Source: Ophiocordyceps camponoti-saundersi (nom. inval.) (lineage: Eukaryota > Ascomycota > Sordariomycetes > Hypocreales > Ophiocordycipitaceae). Taken from it: 64,000 nucleotides of DNA. The notes below the pieces were generated by a model. That model did no database searches, had not been told where the DNA came from, and saw nothing but the letters and a program-made list of their open reading frames with translations. Within the stretch, counting starts at the first letter, position 1, and every line of letters starts with the position of its first letter. The DNA lies in contig PDHQ01000004.1 in assembly GCA_003339415.1 (NCBI GenBank), positions 70,225-134,224 of the forward strand, in the 5' to 3' direction. A program made the translations under genes and the position numbers. This document shows positions 42,042 through 54,074 of this stretch, one piece after another.

Positions 42042-45000
42042 TTAGTTAGGAGCGCAAGCGGGAAAGGTAGCAGATCCTTTTCCCTTTCCGTTACCCTGTT
42101 GCGGATTTCCATCGCCTTGCTGCTGCTGCTCCTGTTGCTGCTGAGGAGCGGCGGAAGTCTTCTCCTTTGTGGATTTAGGCTTGGCCGTCTTGGGCGCCGG
42201 CTTTTGATCGCCGGCCGCAGCGGCAGCTTTCTTGGCCGCGAGTGTCGCCTTACGCTTCTCAACGGCACCGGCCATGTTTCCGTTTGCCCAACGACCTGCG
42301 AAGCGAAAGAGCGTCAACAAAAAACGGATGCCAAGGATAGGGAGGAAAAAAAAAACGGGGAAGAATCAACGAAGCTTACTCTTCATCGAAGCCGACATCT
42401 TCTCCGATTTGGTCATCGACTTGTAATCCTTGGGCGGTCTATCCTCTGCCTCGGCAGCGGCGGGGTTCGTGCCATTGCGGTTCGCCCCAGCGGCGGACTT
42501 GTTCACGACCTTGATCTTCGAGACCTTGCGGTTGGTCGCGGCCGGAGCGGGTTCCTCGTTCTCCGGCGGCGGCGGCGCCTGAGCACCAGCACGCTTGCTC
42601 CTCTTCTTGGGCGGCGGCGGCGGCGCGGGTTGGTCTTCTGCTTCCTGTTCGTCGGGATCGTCGCGGAATCGCTTCTGGCGCTTGGGTCGGAACGAGTACG
42701 ACGACTCGACGGTGTGGGACGAAGACTCGGACGAGGCCGTCGACGGGCGGGATTCATCCTTGTCCGTCTCCGCAGATGAGGGTCCGTCGATCATCTTGGT
42801 CTTGGGCACCTTGAGCGTCAACACGTGACGCTTGGGCGCTTCTCCAGTCTTCTCCGTCTTGAGCGCCGGGGCAGCAGCATCCTCCTCGGCGTCGGCATCC
42901 TGAGCGCGGTTTTGGGCGCCACGGCGGCGCTTGGGGCCCTTCCTCGGCACGTCCTCTTCTTCGGGACTCGATGCCGCCCTCTTCTTACCCGCGGTCGCCT
43001 TCTGTTTAGACTCAACGGCGGCGGTGACGGCGGCCACGGCCAGGGCGTTGGCCTTCTTCTTGCCAGCCTTCACCAGAGCCGGCGTCACGCTGCGGCTCGG
43101 CTGCTTGGGGGCGGGGTCGAAGTGCTGCACCGGCTTGCGCGTTCGCTTGCCCGCCATCTCCTCCTTTCCGGCCTCGCAGGCCTTCATCGTTTGCTTCGGC
43201 TGGCCTCGGAGGAATCGCTGATGTCCGGCGGCGCCTTCGACGTTGCGGTTCTCCATGTTTTGTCGGCCGATACGGGATACGTGCGGGTCATAGGCAAAGA
43301 AGTAGGACTGCGCCATGATGCGGTCCTGGCTCTGTAGCCATCGCAACTCGGCTTCGGCTCCCTTGTCCCTATCTTTATCCCTGTTGTCCTTATTCTCCTT
43401 GTCGCCCTTGGACTTTCTACCATACTTTCTGATCACGAAGTCAGGCTCCTCATGATGAGCGCCCGGAACACTCAGGTCGCGGGTCTTGATTTCGTATTTG
43501 GTATCGGCTTCTTGCCGCCGTTTCGCGTTGTCGTGATCCTGAAGCATCTTGGTCAGGATCTGATGCTCCGTCTGCCACTCCTGCATAGCCATGTTGACGG
43601 CGTTGAGGACTTGAAACAGCTCTTCAGTCGGCATCTGTTGGTAATTCTGCAGCGCCGAGGCGTAGACGGCGGGGTTCTGCAGTTTGCGATACTTGACGAG
43701 GCTGGACTTTTCGTCGGCCCCGGAACCATCCTCGCCATGCTCTTCGATGGCCGCGACGACTGGCGAGTTGGCGGCCGTGGCAGCGGCGTTGTCGGGGGCG
43801 GGGGAACCCTGGACATTGGCTGCGATATCGTCGTTGCCATCTTTGGCCAAGAGACCCGGGGCTCGTTGCGCCGGTGTCTCGGAATTCTCATCCCTTCCTT
43901 TCCTCTTGGATTGGGCAGGAAGCGGGTAAGGCTGATACTCGCCATCAACGTAAGCGGTCAAATGTGCTGAGCGTTGTTCTGAGATTCTGGCAAGATCGGC
44001 CTGTGCGTGGATGCGGCTGTCAGGCTGATTAGCCTCAGAGGCCGCGTCCGGGGTTGCGTCTGAAGTCGGGTCGGCGGCTGCTTCGACGTCGGGGGCAGAT
44101 GATGGCTCAGAACTGTCCACGATGGCAGTGGACGGCTCTGCCGCTCGTTCGCCCTCGGCGGCATTCACTTGGAGTGCGTTGCCATGGGACGGCTCAGACT
44201 CGAGGATTTGCTGGTCCTCATCGGCGGTCTTTTCCGCAGGGGGTTCCGTGTGCTGCACCACTGGCTCGGCAGTCTCAGACTCGAGATTCTGAGCATCTGC
44301 GGCCTCAGACTTTGCCTCAATGGCCTCAAACTTCTGAGCATCCAAGCCCTCGAGCTTCTGAGCATTTGCAGCCTCAGACTGCTGACTCTCCGTTGGTACG
44401 GGCTGCTGGACCTCTGTTTCAGAAACGAGGGCATCCGCAGGACGACCGGCCACATCATCGTGGCAAAGGGTTTCTTGCTGCGTCTGAGGAGAGCGACGAG
44501 TCTCTTCGACCTGGCTTTGACTGTTGGGCCACGAAAAACTTGAGAGGTCGCTGTGGTGTTCCAGGGGAGAATTGACGACAGTCTCAGTGAAGCTGGTGAC
44601 GATGGGCACTTTAGCTTGAAGCTCGGGCTGCGGCGAGTGGGCGATCTGATTTCCGGCAGTGGTGGAAGGCTGCGAGATGTCGAGTTTCTCATCCGACTTT
44701 TCATCCGACGTTTCATTCGTCTTCTCATCCGTCTTCTCACCCGTCTTCTCATCCGTCTTCTCGTCCGACGTGCAGACAGAGGCGGCAGGCTTCTGAGAGT
44801 CAGGCTTGGCACTTTCAGGACCATTGACGGGCGGGTGAGACTCGGCCTCGTCCAGGTCAGAAATTGCAACGCCGCCGACCTCAATGGTGTCCTTGACATC
44901 ATCGTCCTCCTGGTAGCTCTTGGCATCTGCATTCCTACGGGTAGAGGTGCGGCGAGTAGTGAAGCCCTCAGCGCCCAGCGAGTTGCCTCGCTTCTTGGGG

Positions 45001-45503
45001 GGATGAGACTGAAGGCCCTCGGGGAGGTCGGACATGTCCGACTTGCGCTTCTTGGAGCGAGCCGAGGCGGACGACGAGCTGGGGGCGACAGGTTCATCTT
45101 CGATGTCTTCCGTGCTATTCTCTATGTTGTAGTAGCTGACGCGTGTACGCTTGCGAAGACTGTGGCCACCCTTGACGGGACTGCCATCTTCAAGATACTC
45201 ATCGCCAAAAACAGAACCGTCCATTGTGCGAGAACGGCGTTTGGTGCCAGTGAGTGAGCGGTTTGTGTTTGGCGACGAGAGGATGAAACTGTTGCTGTTG
45301 TTATTATTGGTGGTGGTAGTGGTGATGGCAGTATTATTATTCTGCTGCTTGCTTCCACGGCGGCTGGCAGTCTGGGGGGTTGATGCGGCCACTGAGGGCG
45401 TTACTTGAGGACTAGCCGGGGAGGGAAGACGATCCTCGGGCGTTGATTGAGGGGAGCTAGATCCTGGCAGCGGCCGGCGACGAGCGCTGGCACGACGTTC
45501 CAT
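42042..45503 (-). CDS. Large disordered nuclear protein of unknown function
   Basis: I do not recognise a named family. Exon 1 (45503-42380) and exon 2 (42295-42042) give 1125 aa; the join reads SASMKSRWANGNMAG. The N-terminus is basic (MERRASARRRPLPGSS), followed by Asn/Thr-rich sequence and a conserved-looking block (KRRSRTMDGSVFGDEYLEDG, GGHSLRKRTRVSYY). The centre is acidic and repetitive, with DEKT-type tandem units and AQKLE-type units. The most ordered part is near residues 640-800, with a coiled coil (MPTEELFQVLNAVNMAMQEW) and ELRWLQSQDRIMAQSYFFAY. The C-terminal third has Lys/Pro-rich tracts like chromatin proteins. A chromatin or transcription role is an inference from composition only. 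The ATG at 45503 precedes the basic N-terminus. Confidence 0.75.
44690..44775. repeat. 12-nt tandem coding repeat (DEKT units)
   Basis: Degenerate 12-nt units on the minus strand encode about seven DEKT/DEKS-like tetrapeptides inside the large nuclear protein. Confidence 0.8.
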
Positions 45504-45793
45504 GACGGTGTAAGAAGGCGGCTTTGTGGAGAGTGTGCAAGTGACAGCAGCTTCGGCGATGACGGGTGGAGATGGAAGTCGATGACGACGAATGACAAGG
45601 TGTGAAGGGGGAAAGGGTATGAATGGCTCTATGTCAAAGGCGAGAAGAGACGAGGGAAAAAGTGGCGATGGGATGATGGAGAGATGAGAAGAGAAGAAGA
45701 GTGCGATGAAAGAAGGCGAGGTCAAAAAGGCTGAATGAACAGAGGCAAAGCTGCGTGGGGGGGGATGGTGTGGGAAGGGAAAATGGTAGTTTG

Positions 45794-45799
<6 letters not shown>

Positions 45800-45856
<57 letters not shown>
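45800..45856. repeat. (GA)n microsatellite
   Basis: Twenty-eight GA units upstream of the large nuclear protein gene. Confidence 0.95.
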
Positions 45857-45857
<1 letters not shown>

Positions 45858-46846
45858 GGGTAGAAGGCAAAGAGGCGAGAAGAACGCAGCAAGCGACCGG
45901 CAGAGATGGGAGGCGATGAAGAAAGATGAGAAGAAGAAGATGAAGAGCAGGAAGCAGAAGAAGAATAAGGAAGAGAAGAGAAGAGAAGTTGCACGATTCC
46001 AGGAACAAGGTCGAAAGGATATCTCTCCTAGGAGTAGGTGTAGGCTTTAGTGGTGCCTCAGACGAAGAGCCGGCTGGTCCTTTGGGGGGGGTTTCTTGCA
46101 GCCTTGCCTGACAGACACGTACATAAGTACTGCGCTAGGGCCCGGTACTTTAGCCTGCACTTATAGCGCCGTGTGAGATGCGGTACCGTGCGGCCCGTCG
46201 GTACACGCCCGGTACTGTCAGAGTCTTTGGGGGCGCTGAAGGGGGTCGGAATAGACGGCCTTTTTGTTGGCCAGCCAGATTCTTATATCTCCCTTTTTTG
46301 TGTCTCGCCATACATATGTGTGTATAGGTATGTATGTACGGAGTAAGTGGAAAGGATACTATGATTGATGATGTGTGTGGGCGAGAAAATATGTCCGACG
46401 CGTGTCACGGTTACGGCTATAGTAATAGGAGTGTACCTACGGTATAGTCTCCGTTGTCCAGACTCCTTTATCCCATGCACGGTTTGAAATACGAATTCTA
46501 CAACTGTTTGCCCTCTTTTCAACACAAGAGAGAAAGGCCGTCTTCAGCCTGAGTTGAGCTCTTGAATACCAGAGTTCTGCTATTGTCCCTATTGACCAAA
46601 CCCCCCTGGGCCCTTGTAGCCAATCATGTTCATGTGATACAGTGCTAATGTCGCCGGCCTTGACTGTATCCTGTCTTTTGCTAATGTGGCTTTCATCAGC
46701 AACGACGGACGGAGTGACTCTTCTTTGACGACTATTCATTGGACTTGAAAGAAACTTTTGATGCAGTACGAAAGCTTGGCCAGCTGTAGGTTCCATGCAC
46801 GGCGCATAGCCCCCTTTGACAAACGGACGACAGGCTATGACGGGGA

Positions 46847-46863
46847 GGGGGGGGGGGGGGGGG
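46847..46863. repeat. Poly(G) tract, 17 nt
   Basis: A G-run on the plus strand, the only long one in this orientation apart from short runs. Confidence 0.95.
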
Positions 46864-46902
46864 TTCTGTATGTATTTTGCCCATCTCTCTTCTCTCTTTC
46901 TT

Positions 46903-46940
<38 letters not shown>

Positions 46941-47499
46941 TGTGTTTGTGCGTACTTACCTACCTAGGTATACAGAGTAACGGTTTCTACTACCTTGGAT
47001 TTGCATGTAATGTCTCCAGCTGCGCGTCAGTCTTTGAATCATCATCTCCATACCAGGGACCCCGACCAGATAAAACGCCACTGATCGTCCACAAAGATGA
47101 ACAGACCATGTAAAAGTAATCTGTATGTAGACATTGTTCCTCGAAACTCTACTGATGATGAGTCTTACTTACAGACTTTACCACCGCAGAGTGAGGACCT
47201 CGCAGCTGGCGGCCACTTGCGGGCTGCCAGTGGTTTGGCATTTCATTGACATTGAAGAAACAGATACGCAGAGAGACTTTGTCCCAGTCCTCATCCTCGC
47301 CGCAGCTGTCGGTATCCAGCCTGTACCCCATACTTTTACCCCGGCTATTCTGCCGAGCTGATACCCGCCAATCAGCGGACCCTGCCATATTACATAGGAC
47401 GATTAGCTAACATGTTGCCCGCCAACAACGACGACGACAACGACGACGACAACGACGACGCGACTTCACAATCCCACCTTCTCGCTGCCGCAAGACGTC

Positions 47500-49091
47500 A
47501 TGACGTCCCAAAAGAACAAGGCTGTGGCCGACGATAACCTCGACGAGCTCTTCTCCGGCATCGGCGACGGCGCCAAATCCTCCAAACCAAAGACGTCCAC
47601 CAAGCCCAAGCCCCTGGCCGGCGACGACGACATCCTCGCCGACCTCGAATCCCAGCTCAACACGCAGCAGCCCGCTTCCCGTCCGCACACCCCTCGCATC
47701 AAGGAGGGCGCCATCTCTCGCCGTCCCGCTGCCACGCCCCCGGCCGTCGCCGATGACAAGCTGCCGCGCAAGTCGACCGATAGCAACCGGAGCCTCAAGG
47801 CCAGCTTCACCCCGAGTGCCACCAGCTCTGAGCTGCACGATGCCGACAAGAGAAGCCATGAGGCTGAACAGTCCGGCTCCTCTGCTGGCGCCGGTTGGTG
47901 GGGAGGCATCTTGTCCTCTGCCACTGCCGCCATGAAGCAAGCCGAGGCCGCATACCAGGGCATACAGCAAAATGAGGAGGCCAGAAAGTGGGCCGACCAG
48001 GTCAGAGGTCTGGGCACCATCGACGTCGGCGCGTTGAGGACCTATGGTAAGACCAAAGTCCTTGAAAAAGAGACATGACAATGTAACTGAAGGTCCAAGG
48101 CGACGAGCTTCGCAGCCGTGCTCTGCCGACCTTTACCAATATCCTTCATACTCTGGCGCCGCCCATCAGCGCCCACGAACGGCTCCTCATCCACATCACC
48201 CACGACCTCGTCGGCTACCCATCGCTCGACCCCCTCATCCACGGCATCTTCGCCAGGGTCATGTCCCAGGTCGAGGGCGGCGACCTCCTCGTCGTCCAGC
48301 GCGGCCACGAGAGCGGCTCTCGCCGGTCCGGCGACAGTTCGGCAGGATGGCGTGACGGACCTTGGTGGAGACAGACGGGCTCGCCCCGCTCTCTCGGCGT
48401 CGTCAAGGGCCTGACCGAGGGCACTAAGCTCTGTCGCGCCAGCGCCGAGTCGTACGCGACCGAGCATTACGCCGCAGCCGGCGGTCTGGAGCAGGCACAG
48501 GTCCGCGCCTCAGAGGACCTGAGCGAGAGCAATCCGGTTCGGACCTCGGATCTCTTCCTGGCGGTCCAGGCCGTCGGCACCGATGCCGATAAGACGCTCT
48601 TCGCCCGCACCGCCTCCGCCGACAAGGATCAAAAGTCTTCGACGGTCAAGGAGCAGGACGAGTCGGACGAGCTTATCTACCTAGCCATCTTCGTCCTCGA
48701 TCCCGTCCACGAGATCGAATTCTCCACACTGAGCCAACCCATGCCGGCCAAGTGGATCCGCTGGCTTGACGCCGCCGTGCCGCCCTCCGACGCCGCCGAG
48801 GGAGAGGAGGGGGAGAAGGGAGAGGATGGAGAGGAGAAGGAGAAGCCGACGGAAGCCGATGATGGTACCATGCCGCCGGAAATCAAAAAGATCTTGGATG
48901 ACGGTGGCGTCGATCCGCGGGAGTGGGTGGCGGAGTGGATGGAAGAGGCGCTGACTCTGGCCGTCGGCGTCGTGGCACAGCGTTACGTCGCCCGTCGGAT
49001 GGGCGTGGGCGAGGGAGGCTTGGGGAGGGGAAAGAAGAGGGTTGACGAAACGGCGCAGGCCGGCGAGGCGGCACGGGCCGGGGTGCTCTGA
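47500..49091 (+). CDS. MTC1: Maintenance of telomere capping protein 1 (Mtc1-like)
   Basis: This encodes a Mtc1/DUF5427 protein; the yeast homologue is cytoplasmic, associates with ribosomes and vesicles, and genetically affects telomere capping. Exon 1 (47500-48046) and exon 2 (48100-49091) give 512 aa. The N-terminus DDNLDELFSGIG and DDDILADLESQL is the family start. SGAGWWGGILSSATAAMKQ and EEARKWADQVRG precede the intron, and GDELRSRALPTFTNILHTLA and HERLLIHITHDLVGYPSLD follow it. The AG used (CCAAG|GC) is the one that restores the family frame; an earlier AG shifts it. A Glu/Lys-rich loop near residue 400 and the end helix (EWVAEWMEEALTLAVGVVAQRY) complete the family layout. Confidence 0.87.
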
Positions 49092-50759
49092 CAGGAATTC
49101 GAGTGGATTGGAGGATTGGAGGAACGAGAGGTTACGTTCTCAACGTCATCCTGTGTTTTTTTTTTCTTCTGTTCACTACCCTTTTTATATACATGAGGTT
49201 TCGACGATTGTCTACCGTGAACAGTCGTGTCGTCGACGTGAATATATGTACGAGTATCCGGCTTTTCACATATTATACATGTAGGAGCTCTGGAGCCACG
49301 TCCAAGTAGGAATATGCATGAACGTGGACTATGATGGTCCTAAGAGGTTGGTTTTCGCAACAGGAAGTTTTTTTTTTTCTCAGAGACGAGGCGGCGTCAG
49401 AAGACGCTGCAGCCCCATCTTCCCTCTCTTTTCAGCCCCCCTTCCGACCGCACCGTACAAGACGTACGACGCGAGGAGGGATCTCCGCTAGGGAGAACTC
49501 GTGGGAGCGAGTGGCTGGAGAGAGGCTGCTGCGATGAAGAGAGACGAATCACGGAGAAGATGTCATGTTTGCTTCCGCTTATGTGGGAGGTTTGCCCTGG
49601 ATGAAGAGCAGATCTGCGGATCGAGTGATTTGGAAACGGTGATTCGTCCTGTGTTGGTTTGGTGATAGCTTGGTCGTCTGCGGGATATCAATCTCATCAG
49701 TGGCAATCGATCGAAGAGTTGGTGAAGAGATTTGAGCTCACGTGATACACGTGACTAAGTCCCCAGGCAGGTGGGTATGCGAGGGTGGAGAAGCGATATT
49801 GACACACCCATTCCTCTTTTCCCCCCCCCCCCCCCCCCCCATGGAGGAGTACATATAGCAAAACGCAAACCCCTATTCGATACAGATGAGAAGCTTTGCT
49901 TGTTAATCAAGAAACGCATAAACCTGTTATGATGAAAGCATCCGTCTCTACCTTACGCTTACCTTACCTTACCTAGGTAGGTAGGTAGCTCCCTATATCA
50001 GCTCATCTCCTTTCCCTTGACTGCACCCTCGACATCTCTCAGGCATCGTTCGACGAAGCTCCTTCAGGCAACCCAAGCATGGAAGGCTATGCAAGTCGCA
50101 GTCACGCCGATGTATGAAGACTGTAGGCATGCAGCCCGACAACGTCATGACACCGACAGCGTGGCAACTGGCGTCTTGGACAAGGTCTTTGGCCCCCGGT
50201 TAGACATGGATACGGATACGCTATAGACGTTTTTCTTACACGCCCAGTTCGACCCATGTCCGTCTACCCATCCATTTCCCTTGATCCCGGAAGAGTAAAG
50301 CAAAGCAAAAAAAAAAAATGATTAAAAGCCGCATCTCTTACTACTACAGAACTGCCTTGTTATTCGACCCTCTATAAAGGGGGGGGGCAAAAGGGGGGGG
50401 GGGAAGGGAAGAGAAGGGGAAGAGAAAGGCAAGGCAAAGCTTGCGGGGGAACAAGCCGATCGGAGGGGCACAGTGGCGATGCCTCGATGTCTCGGGTCGC
50501 TCGTCCCATTCCAGGAGCCTTCGTTCCGGCATCCCTTATTAGTCTACAACGTCACGGGCCTTCTTTTATTCTCACCCATGTGAGCGAGTTTGTTGCCTTT
50601 GACGGCTCGAATCTTCTTTTCTACTTTCCCCCCCTTTTTTTCTCTATCCACCGCGCATCGACAGCGATATCATTATTGACCATCTTTGTCTCCCATTTTT
50701 TTTTTCCCATCTTGTTCATCCATCTTTACCATCCTCTTTCAAAAAGAGGCTGAAACTTC
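49092..50759. other. Intergenic region, no gene seen
   Basis: This contains a 20-C run at 49821-49840, TACCTTACCTAGGTAGGTAGG-like sequence near 49963-49987 and G-runs near 50380-50405. Short frames have no recognisable content. Confidence 0.5.
49821..49840. repeat. Poly(C) tract, 20 nt
   Basis: An uninterrupted intergenic C-run. Confidence 0.95.
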
Positions 50760-51381
50760 ATGTCTTCGTCAACGACGTCGCAACCTCCTCTCGTCCAACC
50801 GACCGTCAACAAGCACACCTTCTTGCCGGTCAAGACATGGAGAGGATATATACTGGTGTCGAGTGCCCTGCTACCTCCTTCGGACGGCGAGATGGCTAGG
50901 ATTTATCCTGAAGAGACTGTCACTCCCTCTTCTTCGGCTACTGAATCCTTCTCACCTGAGTTGGAGAGGCCGTTTGATCAGATGGATCAAGTTTGGCCTC
51001 TTCCGGATTCTTGGTTGAATGGTTACTTGAGCCGTACCATCCCTTTGATTTCGGACGAAGCAAGGTAACGATTCCTTTTCTCAACCCGACCATTTTCCCC
51101 CCTCCGTCCCTCCCTCCTGACATCCAATCAGCGCTGGCTTCACAAGCAACAACTCCGCATTCGACATCCTCTCGCCCTTCACGCCGGAAGAAGAGATGCA
51201 CATGTCCTGGCTAGAACCATCATACGATCTCGATGCCAAGATCTTCACCGCCGATCCCGCCGTGCCTTTCTACCGATCGAACAGGGCCGTTCAAGCTCGC
51301 GAGATTCTCCTCGACCCCAACCCTCGACCCAAGACCGAACGTCCCAAAGGCGCGGAACATACGTTTCCTCGTCCGCGTTAA
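50760..51381 (+). CDS. Hypothetical protein with one intron
   Basis: I do not recognise this protein. Exon 1 (50760-51064) and exon 2 (51132-51381) join in frame across a GTAACG donor and an AATCAG acceptor to give 184 aa. The N-terminus reads MSSSTTSQPPLVQPTVNKHT, then FLPVKTWRGYILVSSALLPP, and exon 2 continues with FDILSPFTPEEEMHMSWLEP. It is acidic and proline-rich with no signal peptide or membrane segment. The composition on both sides of the intron is similar and the frame is clean, which supports a real gene. The 3' end might extend through another intron. Confidence 0.5.
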
Positions 51382-53045
51382 AGCCGTCGGATTTTGCTTT
51401 TGTGCCACATTTCGTCATCAGGTCAACAATGACGTCGATGATTATGGCATTGCATCTCATGCTGTGCCTCTCTAGTCCCGCCGACAATTTTCCACCTTTA
51501 CGAGCTCGCACTTCCGTCCGTCGTCGGGGCATTCGATGGGGACAAACGAGGAAACTGCCTAGAGCTACTTTACGTGTCTTCTCTCGACAAGGCCGATGAG
51601 AAAGAAGAAAGGAAGTTCCGGGACCGGCTCGCGCTGCACATGTCGCCGGCGGCGGACCCCGAAACCTCTGGTTAGGGCGGGCGGGCCTCAGACTTCGAGG
51701 CCGGTCTGCAAGGGCTTTTGCCTAGGCGTGTGTGTGTGTGTGTCGGGATCGCGATATGAATAACTAATGCGGGCTGCTTGCCTCATCTTGGCGAGTGTCT
51801 CACTCGTCTGAGTCACAACGTTTGATAGATAATGCCGCAGTCAATACCCCATCTTGGTTCTTTAGTGTTATTCTATGCACATTATGCCAATTGGAATTAC
51901 GAACTATCTCTATGAATTTATTAATGCTGGGCTATGCATAGCGGGTAGGTAGGTAGATTCTAGGTTGTGATGCCGCCAGATCCTATGCAGACATTCTATC
52001 TAGGTATGTATGTAGGTAGACACTCTATGCAGATAGACATTTTGCATACCGTCTGTTGTTACACTGCGCCGTCTGATGACGACGGTGGCATGATGTGCCC
52101 AAACGGGAAGGTTGGTCTCGCAACTGTCTGCATCAGAGTCACCGGGTTGTTCTGTTCTACGACATCTTCTCCGTCTTTCTAGATACCTATCTAGCCACCG
52201 GTATGGTAGAGGTATTCTTCTATCACGGTCATCTCTCCCACCGTATTCTTGAACCTGTCCGAGAGAAAAGGAAGATTCAAGAGTCAACTCTACAGCTTGA
52301 AGTTTTACTTTTCTCTCTGCTAGACTATGCCATCCGCTATGTATAGCAAACTGTAAGACGTTACCACGAAAGAAATGTTATTCGGAACGCTAGATAGAGT
52401 TGCGTTGGAAACGTTACATATACCAAGTTCACGTACAGAGGTGTTGTTTCCCCTCATCGTCTCTCGTACGGATTATCACCACATGATGGTCTCAAGCAAG
52501 GCTTCTAGACGATGAACTGGGGTCAAGACTCAGTTCTTAAAGAATGCCTCTGCCTTGAGGGTTCCAATCTGTCTAGAAACAGTCCCGATAACGCTCTACT
52601 GTAACCCCCGTCCTTAGACCTGTGCTGGGTTTACGGCCGCCATTCCATCCCATGGCTGAATGTCTCTCAATGCTTCTTACTCCTAGGTGGTATAGCAATT
52701 CGTGCAACATGTATATCCCTAGAACTGGCCTGCGTGGTGAAGGAAAAACAATCGCATTACACACAGGTGCCCGACAGGGAAACGAACACAACCACTTCAT
52801 CATAACAATGAAGCCCGTATGTCCAAGGCTGGAGATGTAGTCATGGCAAAGAAACTGTAAGATGCTCAGCTTCTGAGGCTGTTAAGACAAGAAACGTCAT
52901 GGCAACACTAGCGGGCCGGCTCGCGGTCAGTCTGAGACGACGTTAAAGACGACCAATACCGACATACCTACATATAAACCATCTAGTCGCAACCTCTGCG
53001 ATTATAGTCACTGAGCGATTTTCATCTCCAACTCTTGGTAAAGAA
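51382..53045. other. Intergenic region, no gene seen
   Basis: This is AT-richer sequence with TAGGTAGG and TATGTAGG motifs around 51945-52020. I find no supported coding frame; the last part is the promoter of the secreted propeller gene. Confidence 0.5.
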
Positions 53046-54074
53046 ATGCTTCGACTCGTCTTCTTCATTGGATTGCTATCGAAAGCCGCCTTTGGTCAAT
53101 ACCCGGCACCGACAAACCGCAACGTCAAACCTCCCGCCGGCAAGGCCCCTTTGAAGACGGTGGTCCAATTCCCGCCTGAGGTATGGATCGAGAACATTGC
53201 GGCTCGCAGTAACGGACACCTACTATGCAACCAACTGCTCCCAAAGGCGGCATTAATAGAGGTGTCGAATCCTCTCGACCCCAGTCCCTACGCCAGAGTC
53301 GTTCATGAATTCCCCCCCAGCATAAGCGGATTGACCGGCATATGCGAGCCTTCAAAGGACTCCTTTGTCGTCGTCGGATATCGCTTTGCCAAGGTGGGGG
53401 ACAGCGCCGAGGGCTCCGCGGAGTCTTACTCGGTGAACTTCAACAATGGCGCCTACAACAAAGGCCCTCTGATCCGAAGAATAGGAAAGCATCCGGACAT
53501 GGTCTTCCCCAATGGGCTAGCAGCGCTTCCAGGCGTCGATGACGTCGTTCTCGTCGCTGATTCCACCCTTGGCCTCGTCTGGAGACTCTACCTGGAGAGC
53601 GGCAAGACGGAAGTAGCCATCAAAGTACCAGAGATGGCCCTCCACCCCGGCACGAGGCTCAAGATCGGCGTCAACGGCATCAAGGTCATCAACGGCTATT
53701 TATGGTGGTCCAACAGCTACGTTGGAGAATTCTACCGAGTGAAGATCGACAAGCTCGGCAACAAGCTTGGCTACCCCGAACTGATGTACCGTTATGAGAA
53801 TTACTTCATCGACGACTTTGCATTCGACGAAAGAGGTATTTGGGGAACGACGAACCAGAACAACACGGTCATGTTCGCGAGCAGCGGCGGAGAAATATAT
53901 GACGTTGCAGGAGCGCAGGATAGCCCGGACGTAGCTGCAGATACGTCATGTGTGTTTGGAAGGACAGCTGGAGTGGACGATAAGATCCTTTTTGTAGCAA
54001 CAGGTAACACGCCGAAGAAGGGCAGGGGGGCAAAGGTTGTTGCGGTAGACACGTCGACGATCTACTGGCCGTAG
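53046..54074 (+). CDS. Secreted SMP-30/gluconolactonase-like beta-propeller protein
   Basis: This is a probable extracellular six-bladed beta-propeller protein of 342 aa without introns. The first 17 residues form a signal peptide (MLRLVFFIGLLSKAAFG). Repeated blade-like segments follow: VWIENIAARSNGHLL, GLTGICEPSKDSFVVVGYRF, FPNGLAALPGVDDVVLVADS, GVNGIKVINGYLWWSNS, DDFAFDERGIWGTTN and VFGRTAGVDDKILFVAT. The asparagine in FPNGLA and the DS of VADS match metal-site positions of the SMP-30 fold, and NSYVGEFYRVKI is another blade. Relatives are common next to fungal secondary-metabolite and degradative genes, but none is recognisable beside it. The substrate is unknown. Confidence 0.8.
   Translation: MLRLVFFIGLLSKAAFGQYPAPTNRNVKPPAGKAPLKTVVQFPPEVWIENIAARSNGHLLCNQLLPKAALIEVSNPLDPSPYARVVHEFPPSISGLTGICEPSKDSFVVVGYRFAKVGDSAEGSAESYSVNFNNGAYNKGPLIRRIGKHPDMVFPNGLAALPGVDDVVLVADSTLGLVWRLYLESGKTEVAIKVPEMALHPGTRLKIGVNGIKVINGYLWWSNSYVGEFYRVKIDKLGNKLGYPELMYRYENYFIDDFAFDERGIWGTTNQNNTVMFASSGGEIYDVAGAQDSPDVAADTSCVFGRTAGVDDKILFVATGNTPKKGRGAKVVAVDTSTIYWP

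Larger units (their letters stand above)
45504..47499. other. Divergent intergenic region with microsatellites
   Basis: This 2-kb region holds the promoters of the large nuclear protein and of Mtc1. It contains (GA)n at 45800-45856, a 17-G run at 46847-46863, CT and GT repeats at 46903-46945 and a GAC-rich repeat at 47427-47460 directly upstream of Mtc1. No coding frame is supported. Confidence 0.55.
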
